DNA of 64,000 bases from UMGS2069 sp900557585 (GCA_902476355.1 CABSCS010000005.1:32793-96792), one strand, 5' to 3'; counted from the stretch's first letter, positions 24,691 to 35,000 are shown. The notes: generated from the letters alone by a model not told the origin. A program made the numbers and translations.

Positions 24691-25539
24691 TCACCTATTG
24701 TTTTTGAAAAAGTTGTTTGCGTTATTAAAGAAAATGTCTTCAATTGTTTGCGCGTCATAGCCCATGAAGCGAAGCCTGTCTTCAAGGAGTGAAAGCGACG
24801 AATAATCTTTCACAAATTTTGGCAATTTCTTTGTTCCAAAAAAATCGGTTCCAAGAGCACAAAACTCTTTTCCAAAACGACTTACAACATAGTCTATATG
24901 CCGTGCAACATCACCAATTGTTGCCTTTTTATTTTTTGTTAAAAAATCCGAAACTAAACAAATTCCAACAAGTCCGCCCGACTCTTTTATCATTTGAAGT
25001 TGATAGTCTTTCAAATTCCTTTCATGTTCGGTGAAAGAAAAAACATTTGCGTGTGAACAGAAAATTGGTTTTTGTGTAATTTTTGCAAAAGTCATAAAAC
25101 TTTTTTCTGAAAGGTGTGCAGTGTCCACAAAAATATGATTCTTTTCAAGTATTTCTGCAATTTCAAGCCCAAAAAGCGTCATATCACCGCCATCAATCGC
25201 CCCGCCAGCCAAATTATTGTTAAAGTTCCATGTTAAAGTTACAGACACCGGATTTGCATTTATCACTCTTTCAATGTTATATTTTGAAACAAAATGCAAA
25301 TCTTCAATTGAAAGCAAAAGATTTGGTGTTTTCTCATTTTCATTTTGATTGTGTTTATCAATAAAATCATAGGCTTTTTCAATGCTAAAAAGTGCGGTTT
25401 CAGCATCCATTTTGCTTGTCCAAACAGCACTGCAAATGTCGCTTGCAGGGCTTGTTTTTTTTGATAAAAGAAAACGATTTTTTGCTTTTTCAGATTTTAT
25501 CTCGGTCAAAAAATCGTTGTGAAGGTCAAATATTTTCAT
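24691..25539 (-). CDS. Membrane dipeptidase-like protein (peptidase M19 family)
   Basis: Predicted zinc dipeptidase of the renal-dipeptidase family. Visible metal and substrate motifs are HxD in FDLHNDF, SIEDLH, VDTAHLSEKSF, CSHANV and HERNL. With the ATG at 25539 it has 282 residues, about 30-40 shorter than typical family members, yet the motifs are in order. No signal peptide is seen, so it is probably cytoplasmic, and no clear Shine-Dalgarno sequence precedes the start. It probably hydrolyses dipeptides; specificity is unknown. Confidence 0.85.
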   Translation of the reverse strand: MKIFDLHNDFLTEIKSEKAKNRFLLSKKTSPASDICSAVWTSKMDAETALFSIEKAYDFIDKHNQNENEKTPNLLLSIEDLHFVSKYNIERVINANPVSVTLTWNFNNNLAGGAIDGGDMTLFGLEIAEILEKNHIFVDTAHLSEKSFMTFAKITQKPIFCSHANVFSFTEHERNLKDYQLQMIKESGGLVGICLVSDFLTKNKKATIGDVARHIDYVVSRFGKEFCALGTDFFGTKKLPKFVKDYSSLSLLEDRLRFMGYDAQTIEDIFFNNANNFFKNNR

Positions 25540-25930
25540 ATTCAAAATTATGCCCAAACACAAAATAATATTACATGCATAAAAGCAAAAATGTATATTA
25601 AAATACGATTGCTAATATCTTGTTGAAATGTAACCAAAGTTCTTGTATTGTACAGTAAACACAATATAACAAGTTTTTATATAAACGATAAGTTATTTCG
25701 ACGCACTACGCATTTAGTGTATGCTTCGTTTGCTCAAAATGACAAATAAAAATACAATAAACACAAATTTTTATGTGTCTAATATCTTTTATTTAAAACT
25801 TTACCTTATACGCTATTCAGTATAATTGTGATATGTGAAAGAAAAAAAGTAAATTTATATATCAAATATTTTTACAATTTAAAAACGAGAAGCAAAAAAT
25901 TTGTTTAGATTTTTATTTTTTCCTGCAATA
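25540..25930. other. Intergenic region with REP-like remnant
   Basis: No coding sequence. At about 25688-25745 a sequence running from TTATTTCGA to TCAAAATGA has inverted ends and an internal GCACTA/TAGTG-like hairpin, resembling short palindromic intergenic repeats seen in many genomes. The remainder is A/T-rich. Confidence 0.45.
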
Positions 25931-25956
25931 AAAAACCACCCAAACGGGTGGTTTTT
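25931..25956. terminator. Intrinsic terminator downstream of rny
   Basis: AAAAACCACCC pairs with GGGTGGTTTTT around AAAC. It can act on either strand; in context it ends rny transcription. Confidence 0.85.
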
Positions 25957-25957
25957 A

Positions 25958-25990
25958 TGCAAATATTGTTTGCTATCATGTGATAGTTTT
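25958..25990. repeat. Single unit of the TATCATG hairpin repeat
   Basis: TGCAAATATTGTTTGC is followed by TATCATGTGA, matching 58275-58300 at 24 of 26 positions. Here the unit then ends in TAG, forming CTATCA-TGTGATAG-like symmetry. Confidence 0.65.
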
Positions 25991-26022
25991 TTCTGCTGTT
26001 TTTTATAGCAGAGATTGCAATC

Positions 26023-27582
26023 CTAGGTCGCAGTTGCTGACGCTCTGGTCTCACGAATGATGTTTACTTTGATTTGACCTGGATATTCAAGTTCAGATTC
26101 AATTTTCTTTGCAATTTCGTTTGCAAGAACAATCATTCCACTGTCATCAACAACTTCTGGTTTTACTGCGATTCTAATTTCACGACCGGCTTGAATTGCA
26201 TATGATGTTTGAACGCCTTTGAAAGAGTTTGCAATCTCTTCAAGTTTTTCAAGACGTTTTACATAGGCATCAAGAGATTCTCTTCTTGCACCTGGACGGC
26301 TTGATGAAATTGCATCTGCAACTTGAACCAAAATTGCTTCAAGTGAATGATATTCAACACCGCCATGGTGAGCCTCGATACAATGAATTACTTCTGGGCT
26401 TTCTTTATATTTTTTTGCAATTTCAACACCAATTGAAACGTGAGTTCCTTCCATTTCAAAGTCGAGTGCTTTTCCAATATCATGAAGAAGACCCCCGCGT
26501 TTTGCAATTTGAACATCTGCGCCAAGTTCGCCAGCAAGTGCACCAGCGATATATGATGTTTCAAGGCTGTGTTTGAGAACGTTTTGACCATATGAAGTTC
26601 TATATTTCAAACGTCCAAGAATTTTGATAAGTTCTGGATGAAGATTGAAAATTCCTGCCTCGAAAGTTGCGTTTTCGCCCGCTTCTTTGATTGTTTTTTC
26701 AATGTCTCTTTTCACTTTTTCAACAATGTCTTCAACTCTTGTTGGATGGATTCTTCCATCGGTGATAAGTTTTTCAAGAGTAAGTCTTGCAACTTCTCTT
26801 CTGATTGGATCGAAACTTGAAAGAATGATTGCTTCTGGGGTGTCGTCAATGATCAAATCAACGCCAGTTGCAGCCTCAATTGCACGAATGTTTCTTCCTT
26901 CACGACCAATGATTCTTCCTTTCATTTCATCGTTTGGAAGAGCAACAGATGTGACAGTAACCTCGCTTGTTTGATCGGTTGCACACTTCTGAATTGCAAG
27001 AGTGATGATTTCTCTTGCCTTCTTTTCGCCCTCTTCACGGGCTTGTTCTTCAATGTTTCGAACAATTACGCCAGCCTCTTTTCTTGCATCATCTTCAATT
27101 GACGCAACAAGTTCTGCCTTTGCATTTTCTTTTGAAAGACCTGAAACTCTTTCAAGTTCTTTTGAAATTGATTCGGCTTTCTTTTCAAGTTCTTTTTCTT
27201 GATTTACAAGTTCATTTTTTTGATTTTCAATTTGCACTTTCATGTCGTCAGCAGATTGAATTTTTTTGTCTAGCAAGTCTTCTTTACGGTCAAGGGCTTC
27301 TTCTCTTTGAACAAGTCTATTTTCCATTCTTTGGACTTCTGCACGACGCTCTCTGATGTCATTATCGTTTTCATTTTTAAGTTTCAAAGCCTCTTCTTTT
27401 GCTTCCAAAAGTGCTTCTTTTTTCAAACTTGAAGCCTCGGCCTTTGCATCTTCAACAAGTTTTTTTGCTTGATTTTGAGCATCACCCATACGCTTTTTTT
27501 GAACAGCATTGAAAATGAAAAATCCAACAACAATTCCAACAGCAAGAGCCCCGATAGACGCACCAATAATTGCACCTACCAT
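26023..27582 (-). CDS. rny: Ribonuclease Y
   Basis: Membrane-anchored endoribonuclease that starts mRNA decay in Gram-positives. It has an N-terminal transmembrane helix (about 4-26), a long Glu/Lys-rich coiled coil (about 30-200), a KH domain with GRIIGREGRNIRAIE and an HD domain with HSLETSY and LLHDIGKA. The 519-residue length is standard. The ATG at 27582 follows AGGGGGA. Its own promoter and a 100-nt leader with two hairpins lie upstream, just after the recA terminator. Confidence 0.98.
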   Translation of the reverse strand: MVGAIIGASIGALAVGIVVGFFIFNAVQKKRMGDAQNQAKKLVEDAKAEASSLKKEALLEAKEEALKLKNENDNDIRERRAEVQRMENRLVQREEALDRKEDLLDKKIQSADDMKVQIENQKNELVNQEKELEKKAESISKELERVSGLSKENAKAELVASIEDDARKEAGVIVRNIEEQAREEGEKKAREIITLAIQKCATDQTSEVTVTSVALPNDEMKGRIIGREGRNIRAIEAATGVDLIIDDTPEAIILSSFDPIRREVARLTLEKLITDGRIHPTRVEDIVEKVKRDIEKTIKEAGENATFEAGIFNLHPELIKILGRLKYRTSYGQNVLKHSLETSYIAGALAGELGADVQIAKRGGLLHDIGKALDFEMEGTHVSIGVEIAKKYKESPEVIHCIEAHHGGVEYHSLEAILVQVADAISSSRPGARRESLDAYVKRLEKLEEIANSFKGVQTSYAIQAGREIRIAVKPEVVDDSGMIVLANEIAKKIESELEYPGQIKVNIIRETRASATAT

Positions 27583-27717
27583 GTTTGTTTCCCCCTGTTA
27601 TATTAAATTGTTATATTTCAATTTAGGCAAACACAAAATGCCTAAAAATTCAAATAACTTTTCATGGGAAAAGTTTCCCATGCATTCATATTATCACAAT
27701 GAAAAAAGTATTGTCAA
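27583..27717 (-). promoter_or_regulatory. rny promoter and two-hairpin 5' leader
   Basis: On the minus strand TTGACA (27712-27717) and TAATAT (27688-27693) are 18 nt apart, placing the start near 27681. The message would begin directly with a hairpin CATGGGAAA/TTTCCCATG (27663-27682). A second hairpin TTTAGGCA/TGCCTAAA-type (27622-27646) follows before the Shine-Dalgarno. A 5'-terminal stem would protect this decay enzyme's own mRNA from 5'-dependent degradation; that role is inference. Confidence 0.7.
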
Positions 27718-27722
27718 GCAAT

Positions 27723-27759
27723 AAAAAAAGAAGCCAAAAAACATTTGTCTTCTTTTTTT
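27723..27759 (-). terminator. Intrinsic terminator of the recA operon
   Basis: On the minus strand AAAAAGAAGAC pairs with GGCTTCTTTTT, followed by a T-run. The rny -35 box starts only a few bases further on. Confidence 0.85.
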
Positions 27760-27810
27760 AAATTTTAAACAAAATATTGAATAATTATGCATTAAAATGC
27801 CGAAAAATAA

Positions 27811-28803
27811 CTATTTTTCACTGTTTTTCACAGCATCTTTAACTTTTGCTTCAATTTCAGCATAAATGTCTGGATTGTTTGCCAAAAATCCTTTGGTGTT
27901 TTCTTTTCCTTGACCAATTTTTTCGCCGTTATAACTGAACCATGCACCGCTCTTTTGAACAACGTCATATTGAACAGCCATGTCAAGAAGGCAACCCTCT
28001 TTTGAGATTCCATAGCCAAAAATAATGTCAAATTCGGCAGTTTTGAAAGGAGGAGCCATTTTGTTTTTTACAACTTTAACTTTTGTTCTTGCTCCAATGC
28101 TTTGGTCGCCATCTTTGATAACTTCACCTTTTCTAACGTCAAGACGAATGCTTGAATAGAACTTCAAAGCCTTTCCGCCTGGGGTTGTTTCTGGGTTTCC
28201 AAACATAACGCCAACCTTTTCACGAAGTTGGTTGATGAAAATTACGCAAGTTTTGGTTTTTGATGTGATACCAGCGAGTTTACGAAGGGCTTGGCTCATG
28301 AGTCTTGCTTGCAAACCAACGTGGCTATCTCCCATTTCACCATCAATTTCAGCTTTTGGTGTGAGCGCTGCAACAGAGTCGATAACAACAATGTCGATTG
28401 ATCCACTTCTAACCAAACTTTCGCAAATTTCAAGACCTTGTTCACCAGTGTCTGGTTGTGAAACATAAAGGTTCTTAATGTCAACACCAAGACGTGCTGC
28501 ATAGGTTGGGTCAAGTGCGTGCTCAGCGTCGATGAAAGCAGCAGTTCCGCCAAGTTTTTGAGCCTCGGCAATAATGTGCAAAGAAACTGTTGTTTTACCA
28601 CTTGATTCTGGCCCATAAATTTCAATGATTCTTCCACGAGGAAGTCCACCAATTCCAAGAGCCATGTCAAGAGTTAAACAGCCTGTTGGAATTACTTCTA
28701 CTTGTTGTTCAGGTGCATCACCAAGTTTCATGATTGCGCCCTTTCCAAATTGTTTTTCAATTTGAGCAATGGTTTGCTCTAATGCTTTTTCCTTTTCGTT
28801 CAT
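27811..28803 (-). CDS. recA: Recombinase RecA
   Basis: ATP-dependent strand-exchange protein and LexA co-protease. Walker A GPESSGKT is near residue 65 and the conserved LREKVGVMFGNPETTPGG contains the L2 DNA-binding loop. The 330-residue length means a slightly short acidic C-terminal tail. AAGGAAG precedes the ATG. It is the last gene of a long operon and lies 12 nt after cinA-like, an arrangement common in Firmicutes. I saw no SOS box directly upstream, so any LexA control would have to act at the operon promoter or an internal one. Confidence 0.99.
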   Translation of the reverse strand: MNEKEKALEQTIAQIEKQFGKGAIMKLGDAPEQQVEVIPTGCLTLDMALGIGGLPRGRIIEIYGPESSGKTTVSLHIIAEAQKLGGTAAFIDAEHALDPTYAARLGVDIKNLYVSQPDTGEQGLEICESLVRSGSIDIVVIDSVAALTPKAEIDGEMGDSHVGLQARLMSQALRKLAGITSKTKTCVIFINQLREKVGVMFGNPETTPGGKALKFYSSIRLDVRKGEVIKDGDQSIGARTKVKVVKNKMAPPFKTAEFDIIFGYGISKEGCLLDMAVQYDVVQKSGAWFSYNGEKIGQGKENTKGFLANNPDIYAEIEAKVKDAVKNSEK

Positions 28804-28815
28804 GTTTGTCTTCCT

Positions 28816-29514
28816 TTATTTTAAAATATTTATAAGTTTGAAGCAAATTGTCTTTGCAACTTGGTTCATAAAGTCACGCTTTGTTCCGCCACAATTTTCA
28901 ATTTTGAGCATGTTAACTCCATGAGTTGTTCCAATTGCAACATATGCAATTTCATTTCCATTATAATACAATTCGTTGCCTTCTGCAAGAGTTGAAAGCG
29001 AAACAACATATAAATCTGCTGGGATTCTTGCTCTGATGTGTGATGCAATATCAAAAGCAATTTCTCCGCAAACTCCACGGTTTGCTGTGATTTTGAAAGG
29101 ATTCAAATCGAAATGGTCAATCATTTGCTTTATAGATGGCAAAACATATGAGGCTTTAACATGCTTTTCGGCTTTGTCAAAAGTCATAAGGTTTTGAGTG
29201 ATAATTCCACCAGTTCCCTGTTCTGCAAGACAAATTGTGAGATTTTTGACCGAAAGAAACTGATAAAGACGCTCGTAAAGGCTAATGTCACTGTCGGCGT
29301 AAATTTGCTTTGAAAAGTATACAGCAAACGCAGAAAGTGCCTTTTGGAACTCTTCATCACAATTGTCATTTTTGGTTTCAAGAACAACATATGCATCTTT
29401 ATATTTTTCTTTAACGGTTACAAAAACTTTTCCATGGTCAAATTCAAGAGAGTTTGACGCACTCACAATTTCATCTTTTGTCAGTCCGTAAAGTTTTAAA
29501 ACTTGACTTTTCAT
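28816..29514 (-). CDS. CinA-like protein lacking the N-terminal domain, active site degenerate
   Basis: The 232-residue protein matches the C-terminal part of CinA (a KH-like linker plus the PncC nicotinamide-nucleotide amidase domain) and sits between pgsA and recA as cinA does in Firmicutes. The N-terminal COG1058 pyrophosphatase domain is absent. The amidase signature AESCTGG reads AEQGTGG (97-103), so the catalytic Ser is replaced by Gln99. Deamidation of NMN is therefore doubtful. It may retain a structural or regulatory role linked to RecA. The start follows the pgsA end by 11 nt. Confidence 0.85.
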   Translation of the reverse strand: MKSQVLKLYGLTKDEIVSASNSLEFDHGKVFVTVKEKYKDAYVVLETKNDNCDEEFQKALSAFAVYFSKQIYADSDISLYERLYQFLSVKNLTICLAEQGTGGIITQNLMTFDKAEKHVKASYVLPSIKQMIDHFDLNPFKITANRGVCGEIAFDIASHIRARIPADLYVVSLSTLAEGNELYYNGNEIAYVAIGTTHGVNMLKIENCGGTKRDFMNQVAKTICFKLINILK

Positions 29515-29525
29515 TTTCTATCCTT

Positions 29526-30170
29526 CTATTTAATTTTTTCTCTTTCTTTTTTGTTTTCAAGTTCTTTAAGCGACTTGACCGCTTTAATGCAATAGTTCAC
29601 AAGTGAAACAACTGCAAGAGAAGCACCAATAATCATAAGTGCAAGTCCGAAACAACGGATATATTCAATTGGCATTGAACCAATTTTTGCATTTTCGCCA
29701 CCAGAAAGGCATGCAGTAAGCCCAACATAGAGCATCAATATCATTGATGCAACATCAAGGAAAAATGATTTTACTTTTCCGAAAATGTCGGCAGCAATAA
29801 CAATATTTTTATTTGCAGCAACCATTCTGATTCCTGAAATCACTGTGTCACGAAGAACAACAATCAACACAATTGTAACAGCAAGCCATGTCACTGTAAC
29901 ATTTCTTGTTGCAAGCAAAACCAAAATCATTGCAGAAGTTGTAATTGCCTTGTCTGCAATTTGGTCCATAAATTTTCCAAAGTCGGTGATTTGGTTATAT
30001 TTTCTCGCGATATAGCCATCTAAAAAGTCTGTTACGCAAGCAAGGATATAAAGTCCAAGGGCAACAAAAACTCCAATTCCGTTTGGAATGTTGACAAGAA
30101 AAAGCACAACAACTGCAGGTGTCAGCCCCATTCTTATCATTGTTAAAATGTTAGGTATATTCCACTTCAT
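29526..30170 (-). CDS. pgsA: CDP-diacylglycerol--glycerol-3-phosphate 3-phosphatidyltransferase
   Basis: Integral membrane enzyme making phosphatidylglycerolphosphate. The CDP-alcohol phosphotransferase motif is complete: D48, D51, G52, A55, R56, G65, D69 and D73 (DFLDGYIAR, then DFGKFMDQIAD). There are several transmembrane helices and a Lys/Glu-rich C-terminus. The ATG overlaps the rimO stop as TAATG, so the two genes are translationally coupled. The length of 214 is slightly above the usual 180-200. Confidence 0.95.
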   Translation of the reverse strand: MKWNIPNILTMIRMGLTPAVVVLFLVNIPNGIGVFVALGLYILACVTDFLDGYIARKYNQITDFGKFMDQIADKAITTSAMILVLLATRNVTVTWLAVTIVLIVVLRDTVISGIRMVAANKNIVIAADIFGKVKSFFLDVASMILMLYVGLTACLSGGENAKIGSMPIEYIRCFGLALMIIGASLAVVSLVNYCIKAVKSLKELENKKEREKIK

Positions 30171-31522
30171 TATTCTTTTACTCCTATGAGATCATATTCA
30201 TGAACTCTTTTGATTTTAATTTTATAATATTCACCAAGTTCAAGGCGTTCTTTGCTTTTGAAATAGATGAGAGAATCAATTTCTGGTGATTGATATTCAC
30301 TTCTTCCAAAAAACTTGGCTTTTTTATAATCAATTCCTTCATAGCAAACTTCAAGGGTTTGACCAACAAATTGTTTGTTGAGTTTTTTAATCACACTTCT
30401 TTGAAGTTTCACAAGGCGAACAAGGCGTTTTTGCTTGATTTTTTCAGGAACCTGATTTGGAAAATCTGCTGCAGGAGTTCCCTCTTCTCTTGAATATGCA
30501 AAGAAGCCAACATGAAGCATTGGATATTCTTTAATGAAAGAATAAAGTTCTTCAAAGTCTTCATCGGTTTCACCAGGGAAGCCAATCATGAACGTTGTTC
30601 TGATTGCAACAAATTGTGGAAGTTTCTTGATTTTTTCAATCAAAGCAATTGTTCCCGCTTTGTCAATTTTTCTGTTCATTCTCTTTAAAATTCCGTCTGA
30701 AACATGTTGGAAAGGAATGTCAAGATAGTTGCAAAGTTTTTCGTTGTTCATCATTTCGTTCAAAAGTTCATCTGAAACAAGTTCAGGATAGCAATAAAGA
30801 AGACGAATGCGTTTGAGTTTCTTTATTTTTGAAAGTTCACGAATAAGTTCAACAAGTTTTGGCTTTTTGTCTTCGGACAAATCTGAGCCGTAACGAGTAA
30901 CGTCTTGTGCAACCAAAATCAGTTCAGTTGCCCCGCCATTTACAAGATTTTTCGCTTCGATGCAAAGTTCTTTCATGTCTCGAGAACGATATCTTCCTCG
31001 AATGAATGGAATTGTGCAGAATGTGCAGAAGTTATCACAACCGTCTGCAATTTTCAAATATGCATAGTGTTTTGGAGTTGTGATGACTCTGTCTTTCACA
31101 AAGGTTTCTTTTTCGCTTCCGTTTGTTTCAATCACTCTTTCGCCGGTTTCAAAGGCTTTGTCCAAAATTTTCACAATGTTTGGATATTCATTTGTCCCCA
31201 TGAAAACGTCAACTTCGGGAAGTTCTTTTCTCATTTCGCCAAGCCATTTTTGAGGCATGCAACCCGTGACAACAAGTTTTTCGCAAGTTCCAAGTTTTTT
31301 ATATTCTGCCATTTCCAAAATGGTGTCCATCGACTCTTTTCTTGCATTTGCAATAAAGCCACAGGTGTTGATAATGATAATGTTTGCTTTTGAAGGGTCA
31401 CTTGTGAAACGATAGCCACCCTCGCCAAGATATGTAAGCATATGCTCGGTGTCAACCCTGTTTTTGTCGCAACCAAGCGAAATTACACCAACATATTTAA
31501 TTTCGTCTGTTTCTTTTTCCAT
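30170..31522 (-). CDS. rimO: Ribosomal protein S12 methylthiotransferase
   Basis: Radical-SAM enzyme that adds methylthio to an aspartate of ribosomal protein S12. N-terminal cluster cysteines are C18, C54 and C88; the radical-SAM motif is CDNFCTFC (C162, C166, C169); a TRAM domain ends the protein. The order SLGCDKNRVD and GRYRSR favours RimO over MiaB, which is encoded separately at 2498. 450 residues. AAAGGAAAA precedes the ATG. Confidence 0.96.
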   Translation of the reverse strand: MEKETDEIKYVGVISLGCDKNRVDTEHMLTYLGEGGYRFTSDPSKANIIIINTCGFIANARKESMDTILEMAEYKKLGTCEKLVVTGCMPQKWLGEMRKELPEVDVFMGTNEYPNIVKILDKAFETGERVIETNGSEKETFVKDRVITTPKHYAYLKIADGCDNFCTFCTIPFIRGRYRSRDMKELCIEAKNLVNGGATELILVAQDVTRYGSDLSEDKKPKLVELIRELSKIKKLKRIRLLYCYPELVSDELLNEMMNNEKLCNYLDIPFQHVSDGILKRMNRKIDKAGTIALIEKIKKLPQFVAIRTTFMIGFPGETDEDFEELYSFIKEYPMLHVGFFAYSREEGTPAADFPNQVPEKIKQKRLVRLVKLQRSVIKKLNKQFVGQTLEVCYEGIDYKKAKFFGRSEYQSPEIDSLIYFKSKERLELGEYYKIKIKRVHEYDLIGVKE

Positions 31523-31539
31523 ATTTTTTCCTTTAATTT

Positions 31540-32028
31540 TTATTTATCAATCTTTTTAAAAAATCGTTCATATTCTTCTTTTGTCATGATGACTTTTCTT
31601 GGTTTTTCACCAACGCCATTCTCAATAATTCCCTTGTCTTCAAGTTGATCAAGAAGAAGATTCGCGCGAGCAATTCCAACAGAAAATCTTTTCATGATTG
31701 AGTTTATCGAAACTTTGCCATTTTCAAGTGCAAACTCTGCGCACTCGTGAAAAAGTTCATCAACCTCGCCAAAATATTCAACATCTTCTTTGAAATATTT
31801 GTCATATTCTTCTTTGGTGATATTGACTTTATATTTGTCTTCTTTAACCTCTGAAATAAAGCCATGTTCACAAAGTTTTGAAAGAACATTTGCGCTTATT
31901 GCATAGCCGCAAAAAAATTTTTGAAGTTCTTTTAATGATATTGTCTTTTTTGATGAAATCAAAAATAATGCCTTTCTTTCATTTAAATCCAAATTTACTT
32001 TTTTGATTGACAAATAGTTTTTTTCCAT
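31540..32028 (-). CDS. Stand-alone protein with two FtsK gamma-like winged-helix domains
   Basis: The C-terminal half (about 90-162) closely follows the DNA-binding gamma domain at the end of the adjacent FtsK: NGKVSINSIMKRFSVGIARA, then LLDQLEDKGII and KPRKV with a final EEYERFF. The first half (about 15-80) looks like a more diverged copy ending in ITKEEYDKYF. There is no motor or membrane part. It starts 8 nt after the ftsK stop, so it probably arose by duplication of the ftsK 3' end. It may bind the same polar DNA motifs as FtsK and modulate translocation; this is inference. Confidence 0.8.
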   Translation of the reverse strand: MEKNYLSIKKVNLDLNERKALFLISSKKTISLKELQKFFCGYAISANVLSKLCEHGFISEVKEDKYKVNITKEEYDKYFKEDVEYFGEVDELFHECAEFALENGKVSINSIMKRFSVGIARANLLLDQLEDKGIIENGVGEKPRKVIMTKEEYERFFKKIDK

Positions 32029-32036
32029 ATTTTCTC

Positions 32037-35000
32037 CTAGTTCTCGCTGTCAAAGTCACCGAAAAGTTCGTTATATTCAGCAATTGTAATTTTAACATCA
32101 CGAGGTTTATTTCCAATTCCTGGGTTGATAAATCCACGAGTTTCCATTTGGTCAATAATTCGAGCAGCACGCGCATAACCAACGCTGAATCTTCTTTGAA
32201 TCATTGAAATTGATGCCTTTCCGTTTTTCATTACAAGTTTAAGGGCTTGTGGCATATATTCATCCATACGGTCTTCGTTTGAACCCTTGTCTGAACCATC
32301 ATCTTCTGGAAGTTCTTCTTTTTCAGGTTCGGCATAAATGCTGTTTTGAACTTCTTCGTCATATTCTGAAACGTTATTTTCTTTGATATAGTCCAAAACT
32401 GCCTTGATTTCTTCATCTGAAACATAAGCACCTTGCAAACGTATTTTTTGGTTGCTGTCTTGACCTGAGAAGAGCATGTCTCCTTGTCCAAGAAGTTTTT
32501 CAGCACCCGCTTCGTCCAAAATTGTTTTAGAGTCGACATATGATGAAAGCGCGAACGCAATTCTTGTTGGAAGGTTGTTTTTGATAACACCAGTAACAAC
32601 ATCGACAGATGGACGTTGTGTTGCAACAACCATGTGAATTCCGCAAGCACGTCCAAGTTGAGTGATACGTTGAATTTTGCCTTCAACATCTTTTTTCGCA
32701 ACACCCATAAGTTCGGCAAGTTCGTCGACAATGATAATCAGATATGGAAGGCGTTTTTCCTCTCCTTTTCTGATTTTGTCAAGAGCGTTATATTGGTCAA
32801 TTTTTTGGCACTCATTTTCCATGAGAAGTTGGAATCTTCTTTCCATTTCTTTAACTGCCCAATTAAGCGCATTGACAGCCTTTGAGCAATCGGTGACAAC
32901 CTCTGGAAGCATCAAGTGTGGCATGCGGTTATAACGTGAAAATTCAACACGTTTTGGGTCAATCATAATGAAACGAAGTTCATCTGGTGAGTGTTTGAAC
33001 ATAAGGCTCATGATAAGCGAATGCAAGAACACAGATTTACCAGAACCAGTTGAACCAGCAACCAAGCAGTGAACCATTTTTGGCAAACTTTTAATGACAA
33101 CTTCACCCGAAATGTTCTTTCCAATTGCAACAGGAAGTGGTCCTTTAAAGTTTTGAAATTCTGGCGATTCCAAAAGTTCGCGAAGTCCAACCATGCTTGT
33201 TTTGTCGTTCGCAACCTCAACACCAAAAGCGTTTTTGCCTGGGATTGGGGCTTCAATACGAATTCCATGCTTTGCAGCAAGGTTCATGCTCATGTCCTTT
33301 TCATATGACAAAACTCTTGAAACTGGAATGCCAATTGGCATTGAAAGTTCATATCTTGTAACCTTTGGACCACGAACAACATTTATAACTTTTGCAGGGA
33401 TTTTGAAAGTGTCAAGAGTCGCTTCCAAAATTGCAGATTTTTGTTTGTATTCAGCGCTATAATCAACATTTTCTTCTTTTGTGATTTTCAAAAGATTTGT
33501 TGATGGCTTTTTATATTCGCGATTAAGTTGATTTTCAAAACTGATTTTTTCAACTTTTTGTTTTTCAGGAGTTCTTTGAACAGTTCTGTCAACCCTGTCA
33601 ACACGGTTTTCGTTTCTTGTTTCGTTCAAAATGCCTGTGAAAGATTGGTTTTCGTCTTTAACCTCTCTTGCAGAAATTCCAAGTGATGAAGCATCTGCAA
33701 GCAAGTCTTCTGAACGAACTCTTCTGTCTGCACGTGAAAGGCGCGAACCAAATTCGGTGTTTGGAACCGCGTTTTCGTCGGTATTTTCGGTTGTTTGATT
33801 GATTCCTGAAATTGTGTTTCTTCTTTCTTCTGAAAGATTTACACGATTCTCTCTTGCATTTCTGATTGAATCTTCGCGATTTTCACGAATATTTTCGCGA
33901 ATGTCACGATTTTCACGATTCACAATTGGTTCTCTTGAAACAACGCCATCGTTTCTATCAAACACATTTCTTGTTTCGGTTTGATTTTCGGTTGACTCGC
34001 CAAGAGGACGACCAAATGCAGACAAACGACCATTTTCTTCTTCATTTTGGCTTGTAAGATTGGTTTCTTCTGCTCTTCCAACGTTGGTTTGGTCAACTCT
34101 TGTTGGACGATATGAACCCCAACTTGTTTTTACCGAGCCATCATCGTTCATGTTATATGAAGTGTTCTCTTCGGCAGGTTTTTCTTCTGGCTTTTCAGAT
34201 GCTTGGTCTTGATATTGCAAAGGTTTTGAAGCGTATTGTTTGCGCCAATCATTTCTTTCGTCACTTGAACGGTCAAAAATGTTTGGAACAGGGGCGCCGT
34301 TGCGATCTCCAAACAAAACCTCTCGTGCTGAACGTGGTTTTTCTTCTTCATCGTCTATTCTGTCTGCTTTTTGAGAGGTTGTTGCTGTTCCGAAAAGAAG
34401 ATTTCTTGCTCGTTCTCTTTCTGCGTTTTGGTCACGATTATAGTTGGTTTTTTGTTCAGAATATTGAGGCGGAGTTCTTTGAAGTTCTCTTTCCTCTGGC
34501 TCTTGGACATTTTCATTTGTGCTGTCAAAAGTGGTTTCAAAAACAGCAGGGTTTTGTTCGTTTTCTGGTTCAGAAGATGGAAGATTTGACAAAATTTCGT
34601 TATATTCATCACGTTTTTTCTCATCTTCGCCCGAAAAACTGTAAAAATCATCAGAAGCAAGCGACTCGCCAATGCCAGTTGGTTTTGCAGTTTCTTTCTT
34701 TTCAAGAAGTTTTGTGTCGCGACCTTGCTTTTTGTTATAGATGATATAATCAATCACAAGTCCAACAAAAACTGTTGCCAAAATTGCAAACACAACATAG
34801 GTTGCTCCAAGCCCAATAAGAGCGCGGAAAAAGTATACAAAAATGCCAAGGAAAGCACCGCCAACAGTGATTCCCCCACTCATTTTCAAGCAATATGAAA
34901 GATAACTTCCAAAATCAGAAAAGGTTTTGGCAGACTCCATCATGAATGGTGAAGAAAAAATTGTGTGCAAAAGACAAATGATGCCAAATGCAGACAAAAC

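Noticed and set aside
30170..31522. Second miaB
   Set aside because: Sequence signatures and the ftsK/pgsA context fit RimO; miaB is at 2498.
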